The notes under the pieces were generated by a model. That model did not search any database, had not been told where the DNA came from, and saw nothing but the letters and a program-made list of their open reading frames with translations. The position numbers and the translations under genes are program-made. A DNA stretch of 64,000 nt, taken from assembly GCA_973895155.1 (NCBI GenBank), contig OZ316891.1, positions 32,302,001-32,366,000 of the forward strand, given 5' to 3'. Of the stretch, positions 50,520 to 61,786 are shown one piece after another (the first letter of the stretch is position 1; each line of letters opens with the position of its first letter). This DNA is from Marsupella aquatica. Lineage: Eukaryota > Marchantiophyta.

Positions 50520-50894
50520 TTTCATCCTGGTGATTATATTTATTTGCAGCAGACAGCACCCACGACACTTGATGTGACCGCAGGCCGGACAATCTTACGT
50601 GTGCATGAAGTGTTGCCTTCTGGTGTCCTGATGTTGGAGGGACGCGATGGTATGGTTTGGAAGGATCATGTGCGCAACTGTGCACCATGTCACCTTCCCA
50701 ACATTGATGGTACAGTAGATCCAAGCTTGGCACATGTTTGTGCCGGCTTGAAATGTATGTTGTGTGGATTTGCTCAAGGAGCAGCTACTATGTTGATTTG
50801 TGATAAGTGTTCTAGAGGATGGCACATGTCATGTTTGACACCACCATTGCAGGTGATTCCTAGTGGATCATGGTTGTGTCCTCAGTGTCGGTGA
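50520..50894 (+). CDS. Element D integrase C-terminal extension with PHD finger
   Basis: After an SH3/GPY-like part (FHPGDYIYLQQTAP, LRVHEVLPSGVLMLEGRDG) comes a canonical C4HC3 PHD finger at about 50751-50891: CMLC, then CDKC, GWHMSC and CPQC, with the aromatic GW before His. PHD fingers commonly read histone H3 tails. In this position, where chromoviruses carry a chromodomain, it could direct integration to marked chromatin; that role is inference. The finger itself is uninterrupted, and a terminal TGA follows two residues later. Confidence 0.85.
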   Translation, partial: FHPGDYIYLQQTAPTTLDVTAGRTILRVHEVLPSGVLMLEGRDGMVWKDHVRNCAPCHLPNIDGTVDPSLAHVCAGLKCMLCGFAQGAATMLICDKCSRGWHMSCLTPPLQVIPSGSWLCPQCR

Positions 50895-51279
50895 AGCCGA
50901 CTAGTTATCATTTGTGCTCTCTTGGCAGATATGGATTGCAGGTAGGTGATCGATGGGGCTCACTTGCACCCGGCCTCCTGATCTTCACACCTAAAAAGGT
51001 GTATATCAACCTTGTAGAACTCATGGCTAGCTAGAGTTAGGGGACCTTACTTCCAGCTAGGGGGGCGATTGTGGGTTTTGGACATGTGTGGACATGAGTT
51101 TCACTTGTATTCCATTCTCTTGTGTTTGTGATGTGGCAGTGTGACTATGTCTGGATGTATGTGACAAGCGATGTATGTTGTGTAGCGATATGTATGCGCA
51201 CGATAACTGTCACACCATTCTGAGTAGTGTAGTAGTATATCGTGCTATTAGAGTATGTACGTTTGGTATTGTAAGAAAC
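50895..51279 (+). other. Element D 3' end: leader to PPT and truncated candidate LTR
   Basis: No coding sequence. PPT-like CCAGCTAGGGGGG at 51053-51065, then TGTGGGTTTTGG from 51070, the expected LTR start. The candidate LTR is interrupted at 51280 by a copia element and its remainder was not found. Confidence 0.45.
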
Positions 51280-52835
51280 TGTCAGCTCCGGACTAGACAA
51301 CAATGCGGAAACATGAGAGACACTCAATCAGACGCTACACCGACGAGACACCCCGAGTGGAGAAACTCCTGAAGGCTCCATAGCAAATGAGAGTACATGT
51401 GAAGAATGAGGGAGAGAGTGCTCTCCCTCCAGCCTATACCCCCCAAGGGGGCCAAGATGAGTGGGCCTAAACTAAGTGGATCTTATCCTAATGTAATCTA
51501 GGGTTAAAACTAACCCTAGTAAGGCCAAGCTAACTATGTCGGGAACTAGAGTCAATTCCTAACAATCTCCACCTTGACTCAAGTTCACACAATGAGTCAG
51601 GTGATATACAATATGTAACTAAGTAACATATTTACATAGTCACTGGTTTGGCCCTAACATTAATAATATCCACACAATGACTAAAGCTACTGGTAGGTAA
51701 AACTTTGGTAAGCATGTCTGCCGCATTCTCCTCTAAAGCCACCTTCTCCAGAAACATCTGCTTCGTCTCAATCACCTCACGGATGAAGTGATAACGAATA
51801 TCAATGTGCTTTTTCCTGGCATGGAACACAGGGTTCTTAGCCAGATGCAAAGCACTTTGACTGTCGCACAGTAGCACCGGTCTTTCAAGTGAAAGACCCA
51901 GATCACTCACCAATCTCCGTAGCCAGATCAGCTCCTTGGTTGCCTCACATGCAGCCATGTACTCAGCCTCAGTAGTAGACAACGCAACACAAGATTGAGT
52001 TGCCAACTTCCAGCTGATACAACCTCCACCCAGCATAAACACATAGCCTGTAGTAGACTTTCTGTTATCCAAGTTACCAGCATAATCTGAATCTACAAAA
52101 CCTTCCAACTCTAATGTAGAGTCTGCTTTACCGTCAAATAAGATCCCACAATCTAAGGTACCTTTCAAATACCGCAAAACCCACTTCACTGCTTCCCAGT
52201 GAAGCTTACCAGGATTTGCCATAAATTTGCTCAAAATGCTAACAGCGTGGGCAATGTCAAGTCTAGTGCATGTCATTGCATACATCAAACTACCCACAAC
52301 ACTATCATAGGGAACATGTTTCATCGCCAGTCTATCACTCTCACTAGAAGGGCAATCATTCTTTGAGAGTTTAAAGTGGGAGGCCAATGGAGTACCAACT
52401 GGTTTTGCATTCTCCATTCCATACTTGGCAAGTACCTTCTCCAAATACTGCCTCTGAGACAACCATAATTGCCTTTGCTCCCTGTCACGATGAATCTCCA
52501 TCCCTAGTATCTTCTTGGCCTGACCCAAGTCCTTCATTGAAAACTCCTTACTCAGCATTGCTTTCAGATGGGCAACATCAGACTTATTCTCAGCCAGGAT
52601 CAGCATGTCATCCACGTACAATGCCAGCACAATGTAACCAAAGCGTGAGTAATTCTCCACCTCCTTCATGTAAATACAACAATCATGTTCACTTCGTGTG
52701 AACCCTGAGATAACATGAAGGAATCAAAACACTTATTCCACTGTCTGGGACTCTGCTTCAATCCGTATAACGAGCGCAAGAGCTTATACCAATCCTCGTT
52801 CCATTCAGTATTTTGGAACAGAAACAGACGACTCA
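51280..52835 (-). mobile_element. Truncated copia element C2
   Basis: The 3' LTR lies at 51280-51564 (on the minus strand TGTTAGGAATTGAC ... GGAGCTGACA), preceded by PPT GTCAAGGTGGAGATTG. The RNase H and RT C-terminal half follow to about 52835, where similarity stops at the edge of the CACTA subterminal region. The 5' half and 5' LTR are missing. Confidence 0.9.
51632..52830 (-). pseudogene. pol: C2 copia RT (C-terminal half) and RNase H
   Basis: Frame 52669-51632: ALYVDDMLILAENKSDV (YVDD), SMKDLGQAKKILGMEI, GFVDSDYAGNLDNRKSTTGY, ALSTTEAEYMAACEATKE, DSQSALHLAKNP, KHIDIRYHFIRE. The upstream RT piece (WYKLLRSLYGLKQSPRQW) is in a different frame, separated by a one-base shift near 52706. Sequence is of the Tork/SIRE-like Gln-rich plant copia style; the clade is not certain. 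Confidence 0.92.
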
Positions 52836-52859
52836 TATTTTTTAATATTATTGATAAAA

Positions 52860-53600
52860 CAATGTATTTTATGACCAAAACAATGACTATTAATCAGGTC
52901 TTTTTAACAAAACAATGACGCAATTGTTCTCGTCTTTCCAGACACGTCACAACGGACATTTTGGTCACGGTCCTTTTGGACAAATGACGCTAAAAACATG
53001 TGGTCATTTCATACTATCCTAAATGACCGTTTTTATGATATGGTCATAAATGTTGAACGGTCCAAAATGACGACACAAATCACCATCGACGGTCAATTGC
53101 CGTTGACCGTCGATGGTCCCCGTACCCAATCACACAACGACACGTGGCAATAAAAAAACTAATAACATTGGTCATTTTGGACAGTCCAAAATGACGTACA
53201 TTATATAACAAATCAAATAGTGACACGTGGTTCAAAGAGGATTCACCATTTGGCAATATATTTGGGTCATTTTGGACGTGTCCAAAATGACTACAGTATA
53301 AACAAGTCATATTGAGACACGTGGTTCAATTGGGAGAAGACACGTAAAGATACACATTAGTCATTAATGACATGTCTTGAATGACATAAAGTGAGTCATA
53401 GTGGACTTGTTTATAATGACCATGAGAAAGGTCATTGTATATGTCATTCTTTGAATCATTTAGTCTATGTCTTTAATGACCAGAGTTGAGTCATATTGGT
53501 CACAAAGATAGTTGTGAATAATGACCATTACATCAGTCATTCTAGCTAGTCATTTAGTCATTCAAGCCAATCATTCAGACGAAGTATTCAATGATTTGGA
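52860..53600. repeat. CACTA subterminal repeat region
   Basis: Dense short repeats in both orientations: GGTCATTTTGGAC, TCCAAAATGAC, GACACGTGG and TAATGACCA-like units, plus the palindrome GACGGTCAATTGCCGTTGACCGTC-like block at 53088-53113. Clustered direct and inverted 10-15-bp motifs are the known TnpA-binding architecture of En/Spm ends. Confidence 0.8.
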
Positions 53601-53929
53601 GAAATTCAAATTTAAGTGATCATGATAGATAAAACTTGATGTCAATCAAAAATCATATATTACAAAGCCATTCAATAGAGTTGCTAAATGAAAACTTAAA
53701 GAAACATTCGATATATATCACAAATCCAATTGATATTCATACAAGATACCTTCATAAGTCTCACGGTAAATATTGAACTCAATGCAAATTTATGAAACAA
53801 AATTACATTGACATCAATAATATTAGATTGTCAATTGTTACAACCTGACATACCAATCACTCTGCATGTTTATAGAAAAACAGAGTTGTCATTCTATCAT
53901 GTCTATTGTTTCTTGATAGAGTGCTATTT
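53601..53929. other. Non-coding, AT-rich spacer 3' of the TnpA-like gene
   Basis: No domain or credible ORF seen; presumably the 3' untranslated region of the minus-strand gene ending at 53930. Confidence 0.5.
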
Positions 53930-56900
53930 CTATTGCTTCTTAAGCAATCTAGAGTTCCATAGGGCATTCATCCCTTTCACATCAGATAATTTAGACTGGT
54001 TCTCCCCTGAATTGGCAAATGGCAATGCCACATCTACAAACACTTCAATCACACGCACTCGCAAGAAAGGGCTTTCAAAATCTGCACAATGAAACTTATC
54101 TTCTCCTGGCAGCCCTGTCACCTCACCTTCTGCCACTATCATGGAATTGTCCACAACGCTCTTCATCTTCACCAAATCTCCTCTTGCAAACTGTGAACAA
54201 CACATTTTGTTAAAAATGCAATAAACAGAAATTGAAAGATAGAAGAACACTCAAATCAAACACACATTTACCTTTGCAACGGGGTTAGGAGACTGCATTG
54301 GTTTCTTCTGTGCAGGTGATGCATTTGCTGAGGATCCTTTCTTCCTTTTCTTCTTTCCCTTTCTAGTTGATGGAGTGTCATCCTGTTCACTTGGAATGGG
54401 AGTTTCTTTTGGCAACTCAGATGATTCTGGGGTTACATCTGGTGTCAACTGAGTCGACTTATCCTCTGGCAACTGAAAGACATCTGAAATGGCTTCTTTG
54501 GGCAACTTAGATGGCAAAAGGTTCACTTCCAATTCAGTTTGCTTTAGAGTACTGTTAGCTGTGTCAGTTGGTCTTCCCTGCGACACAGGAGGCTCCCCTA
54601 AAGATGCTGTCATAAAACACACACAAAAGAAATGCATAAACAAACATGTATACACCAGCAACATATAATCACACTAAAAACATGCAAGAACATTATAAAC
54701 ATGCAATGACATATACACATCACAATAATTACATTGAATGGACAGTGTATACATGATAGAGAATTTTACCTTCATTATCGCCTGAAAAAGTAAGAGATCG
54801 CTTTCTACTACCTTGTTTGGTAGTTGTAGTCAACTTACTGTGACTAGGCACAACTGTTGGAACTTGTGCATTACTGGGGTGATGTGCCATCCACGTAGTC
54901 ATCATGTTTGTCAACTCCCTCACAGTGCCTTTCAACTCAGCGACATCCAATTTCACAGCCCCAATGGCAGTGATCTCTTCTTTTGAATGTGGGGTCTGTA
55001 AATGAACCACAAACCAACACAACAGTCTCACTGTCAAACTTACAAACGACACAACACTGGCTCTGTCAAATGGAGAATGATGTACAAATCAAATTGGTAT
55101 GACAATACTCACAGCTGATCCATGTCTGTTTCCTTGCCCCAGTAAGCTAGCACTTTTACCCTCCCCACTTGCCAATGATGGGCTCACCTTTGCTCCCACA
55201 AAACTACCAGTCTGACCTTCTGCACTTGCCAATGATGGGCTCATTGTCACCTTTGGCAATGAACCCTGACTACCATGGTTTTCTTTCAGGTCAGATATAC
55301 CTGGGCTTGATCCTCTCTTCTGCTTCTGTTCAAACACACAATGAATGAGAAATCACAGAGTTTGTTTTCATCAAGATTCACAAACAAGACAGAATTGATA
55401 GTGAAAATGATAGACAATTTACCATTCTCTTTGCTGCTGCAGCATGCCCTCCCCTTCCAAAGTGAGAGGTATCTTGCACTCGTGCTCTTTTATCAGTCAT
55501 CTGTTTACTCAAAGATATCAATGCTGGACTGGTAAAATGAGATACCAAAGCTGCCCATTTCTTTGGATCAACACCAGATGGCCCAAGTTTGGTTGGATCC
55601 TCATTGCAAACTTTCTTCCAATAAACATGCATTTTATGGCGCTCTCTCTTCAATATGCCACGACAATGACTCTGGAATTTGGTGTTAATAAATTCCCCAC
55701 CCACATACTCCCACTCAGCTGCCATGTTATTCCACACTGTGGTTGTATGAACTTGTGGATGATCAGTCCATTTTGGCTTTGATACATCAAAGACTCTGAG
55801 TACGTTGCCACGAAGTTCCTCCAGCCAGTATTGTTTGTTGCCATCAGAATCATCAATATCATTGTCATAAATCTGCATTTCATAGACAATGTCAGATCAT
55901 AACTCTGGAATTTATGCAGAGTCCAGGTTTTATACACACAACAACAGAGAGGATCAGATTTGTCTAAATCTACAAACAAGTACAATACTCACTTTAATGT
56001 GTTTGGGCACCTCTCCGCAATCCCTTCGTTGTTTGGCAGTATTATCAAACTGCTTCTTAGCATGCCTTCGTTCCCTGCGCATCTCAGAGGCCCCTCCTGC
56101 AATGCACACACATGCATTCAATCAAAAAATATGTACATGATTGAAAAGTTGAGCAAATGTACTTGCATATGCAACACGAGCAGATTGTGTATTACCTGAA
56201 GATCCTCTGGAATGTAGTACATCAGATTGACCTGATCTGCCTTCAGATGCTGATGGAACCACTAAACAAACACACAACACCAAAGCACTTCAATTAATTT
56301 CATTTCCAAGTAGAATATCAACTTCCAAACACACCTGAAAAGTAGAACAGTACAATCCACTCACTTTCATATAAGAGTCCAGTGTCTGGGTCTTTCCAAC
56401 ATCTCACTAGCCCACCTCCACCAGGCCCAGTCTTCTTAGGACCACAATTTTGTTTCTGTACCTACATCATGGACAACGTAAGCATATCAACATATAATTT
56501 GAAAAAGGGACAAGGATCCCTTCCTATTAGGATGATGAAGTTCAAGCATTACCTGTTGTGCACTCTCTGGTTCTGACCCTCCAATGTCAGAATCCTCAGT
56601 GTCATACTCAGAAGGAGAACCATAGCCATCATCACCAAACTCTGCCATGTTCACCTTGGTAACTTCTGATAGTCTAGAGCTCCTCCTCTTTGGCAATGTT
56701 TCAGTTGAAGTACCTTTCACCAAAGCAGGCTTTCCTCTCTCTCGTTGTACATGTGTGGTTGGGCCTCTAAGGAACAAAGCAATCATCAACATACACCAAT
56801 GCAGATCAAACATACATGCAAAATGAATCTACAACACCATAACACTAGTACTTATGTACAGGATCCATACTAGTATGAGACCAATCTGGAATATGAAAAC

Positions 56901-57097
56901 AGAACATGAACCTGACAACTCCATCTACTGAATCAAATTTGCAATAGACATATCAACACACACATCAGCTTGCAGTCTGGCCCCAGTCCTAGATCACGCA
57001 TAATTCTGACATTATGCTCTATGTTCCGATTTCGGGCCTCCTCATAAGGATTCACAGAATGTGACAACCCTTGCAATCTTCCTTTCGCAGGCTGCAT
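53930..57097 (-). CDS. TnpA-like CACTA protein (Ptta/En/Spm plus Tnp1 domains), about ten exons
   Basis: Approximate exons on the minus strand: 57097-56963, 56768-56552, 56461-56366, 56262-56195, 56097-55993, 55872-55423, 55327-55112, 54997-54770, 54606-54270, 54190-53930, most with GT/AG borders. The start MQPAKGRLQGLSHSVNPYEE is typical of a first exon. Exons 5-6 hold a basic segment and a Ptta/En/Spm-type domain (GVDPKKWAALVSHFTS, RARVQDTSHFGRGGHAA). A coiled-coil stretch (VAELKGTVRELTNMMT) follows, then a C-terminal Tnp1-like unit (GDLVKMKSVVDNSMIVAEGE ... FLRVRVIEVFVDVALPF). In En/Spm, TnpA binds subterminal repeats and aids transposition. No stop was found inside the proposed exons. Exact borders of exons 1, 3 and 9 are uncertain. 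Confidence 0.68.
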
Positions 57098-57195
57098 TCA
57101 CCAACTGCACAAATGGATAAACCATTAGTCTGATTTCATAAATAGTCCATACATGTAGTCCATCTATGGACTTCACACACCTAGCTAAAACCTAT

Positions 57196-60100
57196 TCACT
57201 GCTTAGGCCTGCCCTTTCTTGCAGATCCCTCTGCATCTCTGCCTCGTTTGGGACCAGTACTTGGTCCTGGATTTTCTCTGGACCTACAGGCCTTAGCCAA
57301 TTCGATGTGTAATTTGACATTGTTTTCCATTGTAGCATGGAAATCAACGTCTGTGTAATCACCTAACACCCTTGTGGACCTGGATTCTTTGTGGAGGATT
57401 GTTCTCCATGCTATCCCCTTCTCATTGGGGTGGAAGAAAACCTGCTCCACTTGCTTTGGGAAAACGTAATCCATTTTCTTGGACACACCCAGTTCTCTAT
57501 GGAAATTCACCTGCCAAAGACCAGACTTGGTATACCTCATACTGGCAGAGGATTTAGGAGTCCATGATGGATCTGCCCATTTCCCTTTGAAAAGAATCAC
57601 CTCTTTCCTCAAGCTGCCATAATTCAGTACCAAGATATCTGTCAAGGCCCCTACATACTGTACAGATTCTTCTATGGTTGCACCAGACCTGTCCACTCGC
57701 TTCTCAGTGAATGTAGAAGCCATCCCAGAATCAAAAGTGCTGAAAGCACCAGAATCACAATCACTCAAACACCCCAAGGATGGAATAGTCCTCCAATGGT
57801 GCCCATAGGCTCTACATGCCCTATACAGTCGTGCCTTCAAACTAGGTGGTGTGGAGTATGCAGATAGTAATGACCGCTCAGACTCTTTCTCAAAATTATG
57901 GGTATTGACTAATGTTTGAAACCATTCCCTGAAAGGTGGCAATTCTTGGCAGTCTACGGGAAATTCCACTGGTTTTCTTCGATTGGTAGGCTTCCTCATC
58001 CACTCCTTCCGGAAATCCACTCTTCGTTTGGTAACAGTCTCATTGGTAGCATCATATATCCTGCATGGCAACAACAACACTGAAGACATTAGTGCACGAT
58101 CCACCATGAATATACAAACACAATGGGGAAACATAATTATGATCCATATGCCTAAGGATAGGAGAGTTTCTAGGGTTTATGTACCTATACCATGGAGCCA
58201 CTGTCTCTTCATTCTCTAATATATAATGATGCATGGCCATCATTTCAGACCAATCCAAAGTTATCGCCTTTGCAGCCCCTTCCAAAACAATGCCTGCAAC
58301 GCCAGCATCCTCCTCCAACTCCCAGGTTCGTTTTCCCTCTCCCTTTGCATCAATCATGTATTCAGAAAGAAATCCCAAAGACTCATCTAATACATAGCCT
58401 TCAGCCATAGAAGCCTCTGGACGTGCCTTGTTTCGTACATAACCCTTCAATACCTTCAGGTTCCTCTCTATTGGGTACATCCATCTGCCTGTAACTGGGC
58501 CACACAAGTCTAATTCCTCCACTAGGTGAATCATTAAATGGGTCATGACATCAAAGAAGCTTGGTGGAAAATGGATTTCCAAAATGCAGAGAGTGAATGC
58601 AACATCCATCATCAAATTCTCATACATTGAAGGGTCCCACACCTTCGTACAGATCTGGCGATAGATATTGCTCACCCCAGCTATGGCCAAGCGAACCCCT
58701 TCATCAAGTAATCCCATTGTTGCCAGAGGGAGAATCTGTTGCATGAGTTGGTGGAAATCATGTGATTTCAACCCAGAGAGTTTCTTGGATTTTGTAACAC
58801 ACTTTGCCAAAGAACTTGAAAAACCAGTGGGCCCTTTCAAGGTCAATAAAACCTCCAAGAACCTTGTTCTTTCCTTCTTGCTCAGGCAATATGGGGCTGG
58901 GGGCATCAACAATTTGTCATCCTTACGCTTGGGAGCTGGATTGGGTACAAGCCATAGGTGTTGGCGCACCTGTAAGAGCTTCATGTCTTCTCTCACAGAA
59001 GGAGTGTCCTTGGTCCCAATGATAGTGTGCACAATGTTGTGTGCAAGATTCTTCTCACAGTGCATGGGATCTAGACAATGGTTAATGAGTAGTTTCTGCA
59101 GTGGACACACAATTCAGAAATTAGGGCATTGAATACAACTTTTGGCATCACTGGGCAGTAGTTTGTGCAGTGGACACAATTCAGAAATTAGTGCATTGAA
59201 TACAACAATTACAAAATCTGGGCTACAGGAAGTATATGAAGAGAATATATTTCAAAGTCATATGAAGAGATTGCAGAAATTCATTGTAGTAGTATGGAGT
59301 CTTACATTCCAATAGGGCAACTTGTACAGACCAGTAGCCCTCTTCACTCCATGCACCTTTATGGGGCATTTCTCATCCTCAACCTTGGTTCCTCCCTTCT
59401 TCAAATATTCTGTTGTCTCGTCTCCCCACTTCTTTCTATCAGAGCTTGTCATTCTACACGGTGCAGGTCGACTCTCAATTGCACCATCAAAGTATTGTGC
59501 ACTATCTGGTCTACGAAAAAGATGCCTTGTTGCTAACCATCGACGGTGGCCACTGTACTCTAATTTCTGCAAGTGCTTAGAACCACGTGCCACACATTCT
59601 GGCCCACAGATGACACATCCTTTGTATCCAGAGTGTTGTTGTCCAGATATTAAACCATATGCAGGGTAATCATTGATTGTCCACAATAGCACAGCCCTAA
59701 GGTTGAAGTGTTGAGACAATCCTGGGCGTGGCAATTTGTCAAAGCAGGGCACTCCTTTCTTCCACAACAGCTCCAACTCCTCATAGAATGGGCCCAATAT
59801 TATGTCTAGCTGTTCCTCTGTTACTGAATCAGGTCCTGGAATCAGCATAGCTAGCATGACAAAGAACTTCTTGGTGGTAAGCCAAGGAGGTAAATTGTAA
59901 TTCAACAACAGTATTGGCCAGGTAGACCAAGCTGTGGAATTATTCCCAAAGGGATTCACCCCATCAAGTGCCAACCCAAATCGCACATTCCTTGGTTCAG
60001 CTGCAAATTCCCGATCAATATTTGTATCCACATGCTTCCAAGCCTTTGAATCTGCTGCGTGCCGAACCATGTTGTCTGTGCTTCTATTCTCATGATGCCA

Positions 60101-61189
60101 AGTCATGAGTTTAGATGTACCAGCAGTGGCATACAATCTCTTCAACCTGGGAATTATAGGGAAATACCGCACTACCTTCCTTGCCTGTAATGAATTCCCC
60201 ACTCTCTTCATCTTGGGCTGCTGACACACTGAACAGTTTTCTAACTTGGCATTCTCACCCCTAAAGAGCATACAACCTTTCTCACAGACAGGGATTCTCT
60301 CATAATCCAAGCCAAGCTTTCTCAATAGCTGCTTTGCAGCATATAAGTTCTTGGGCAGATTATGCTCTGTAGGCATACCATGCTCCCCCATCAAAGACAA
60401 CAATGCATTCACTCCTTTGTTTGAGAATCCATGGCCATGACAGATGTTCAGCAGAAGCAACATGAATGACACAACATCTATTTTGCTGCCTGGGAACAAA
60501 GGTTGCATTGCTGCATCTAAAGATAACTGTGCAGGATCAGTCTCCACAGGAGTTTTGGAGGTTTCAAGGGGGTTTACAGGATGGGCACCTCCTTCACTCT
60601 CATCATCCCCAAGTACAAAATCCAAGTCAAAACGGTCCTGATCATCTAGCTCATGCTCAGGGGATTCTTCACTGGTTCTCAGCAACGTTTCTTCCAGTAG
60701 AGCCCTGATATGTTCTTCGACATCTATAGTTGGATGTTCTTGAACATCCACAGTTGGATACTCTGGAACATCCACAGTTGGATACTCTGGAACATCTACA
60801 AATAAATGTTCTTCAACATCTACAGTTGGCTGTTGTGCACAGGTTGCCTGCTGAAGGTTTGCTACCCTCAATGCCTCAGGGCCATGTTGTGACATGTAGT
60901 CAGCACCCCACTCTTCATCAGAAGAGTCCTGTCCCTCTCCCACCCACACTCGACATGCAGGGTACCGACCATGTTTAATAAGGTGCAGTCTAGCAGTATT
61001 CCGATTAGTCCTATAATTCCCTTTGCAGTTCACACAAGGGCAGTACATCTTATGGTCCCCACTCTTGTGGCAGGCCTTCTGTTCTCGAACCCACAAAGCA
61101 TCATCACGATGTTGTACTCTAGCTGGATGGAAGAGCGGCAACTTTGGAGTTCTACCCACACCTAACGTATTCTGTGGCAATTGTGCCAT
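57196..61189 (-). CDS. TNP2-type CACTA transposase, three exons, uninterrupted
   Basis: Minus-strand exons 61189-59306, 59095-58185 and 58060-57196. The junctions AAT/GTAAGA with CTGCAG/AAA, and TATAG/GTACAT with CATGCAG/GATAT, keep phase and give 1219 residues with no stop. The N-terminus has a Cys/His module (HKMYCPCVNCKG) common in plant CACTA transposases, then an acidic linker with a five-fold EYPTVDV-like repeat. The TNP2 core includes LSLMGEHGMPTEHNLPKNLY, YERIPVCEKGCMLFRGE, RFGLALDGVNPFG, HSGYKGCVICG, KLPYWN/KLLINHCLDPMHCEKN and HLMIHLVEELDLCGPVTGRW. The C-terminus has the DUF-type tail with DYTDVDFHAT and a basic end. It would cut and join the element ends together with TnpA. As read it could be functional. 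Confidence 0.93.
59091..59207. repeat. Tandem 67-bp duplication in TNP2 intron 1, copying the splice acceptor
   Basis: GTAGTTTCTGCAGTGGACAC followed by AATTCAGAAATTAG (59089 on) recurs from about 59157 with G for C in the acceptor (TTTGTGCAG). The duplication lies in the intron upstream of exon 2 and copies the 3' splice region; the proximal CTGCAG keeps the frame. Confidence 0.75.
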
Positions 61190-61786
61190 GCTAGCTTGAT
61201 TGAAATTGTATTCAAACTATGATTTTCAAACTGAATCAGAGTGACATGCATACAAAATTGGGCCTACCGTCACAGTTGTACAACCGATGCCAACCACAGT
61301 CCAATTGCTCAAACCCACAGAGCCCAGTTTCTCAAATCCACTGTAGTAGGGCACCTTCTCCTTGCATACAAATAGAGCATCACATACAGTGTCATCAGAA
61401 TGATACTATGAACGTAAATCTCTGTGCCTTCATCATTTCCAGTATTTGTTTGCCTATTAGGAATGTGAGCAGACAGGTCTGGAATAAGTAACGTTTGTGA
61501 CACCAGTGACAAATTTACAAGTGAAGTTTAGACATCAATATGGAGGAAAGTCACACTCAAAGTACATGCTTGAAAATCAGAATCCTACCCTGGAAAAGAT
61601 AATAAAGTTGATTTCTCAAAATTAATTGCCTCAATCCGCAATGCACTGTCGTAGAGTGTGTATACATGAGGAGTTCATCAAACTGCATATAAATAGTCCA
61701 CATGTTTTAGCACTCTGAAAATTGTTTAAGTCCACGTGAAACCATCAAAAAGCTCTATCTCAAGTTTGTGTTCGATCCAGCCTCAA

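Larger units (their letters stand above)
48126..50894 (+). mobile_element. Ty3-type retrotransposon D, right part (RT, RNase H, integrase, PHD)
   Basis: Begins abruptly inside RT at the G2 edge. The whole 2.77 kb is one reading frame with stops at 48507 (TAG), 49560 (TGA), 49647 (TGA), 49746 (TAG), 50082 (TAA), 50517 (TAA) and a plausible terminal stop at 50892, and no frameshift. A PPT-like CCAGCTAGGGGGG (51053-51065) and TGTGGG at 51070 mark a candidate 3' LTR start, cut at 51280 by a copia insertion. Confidence 0.75.

Noticed and set aside
11463-50894. A reassigned genetic code in which stops are sense codons
   Set aside because: TNP2 and G2 pol have long stop-free frames with normal terminal stops, and all three stop codons occur as lesions in element D; a reassigned code would not be limited to decayed elements.
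58668-59132. Plus-strand ORFs opposite TNP2
   Set aside because: The minus strand carries the intact transposase; these are shadows.
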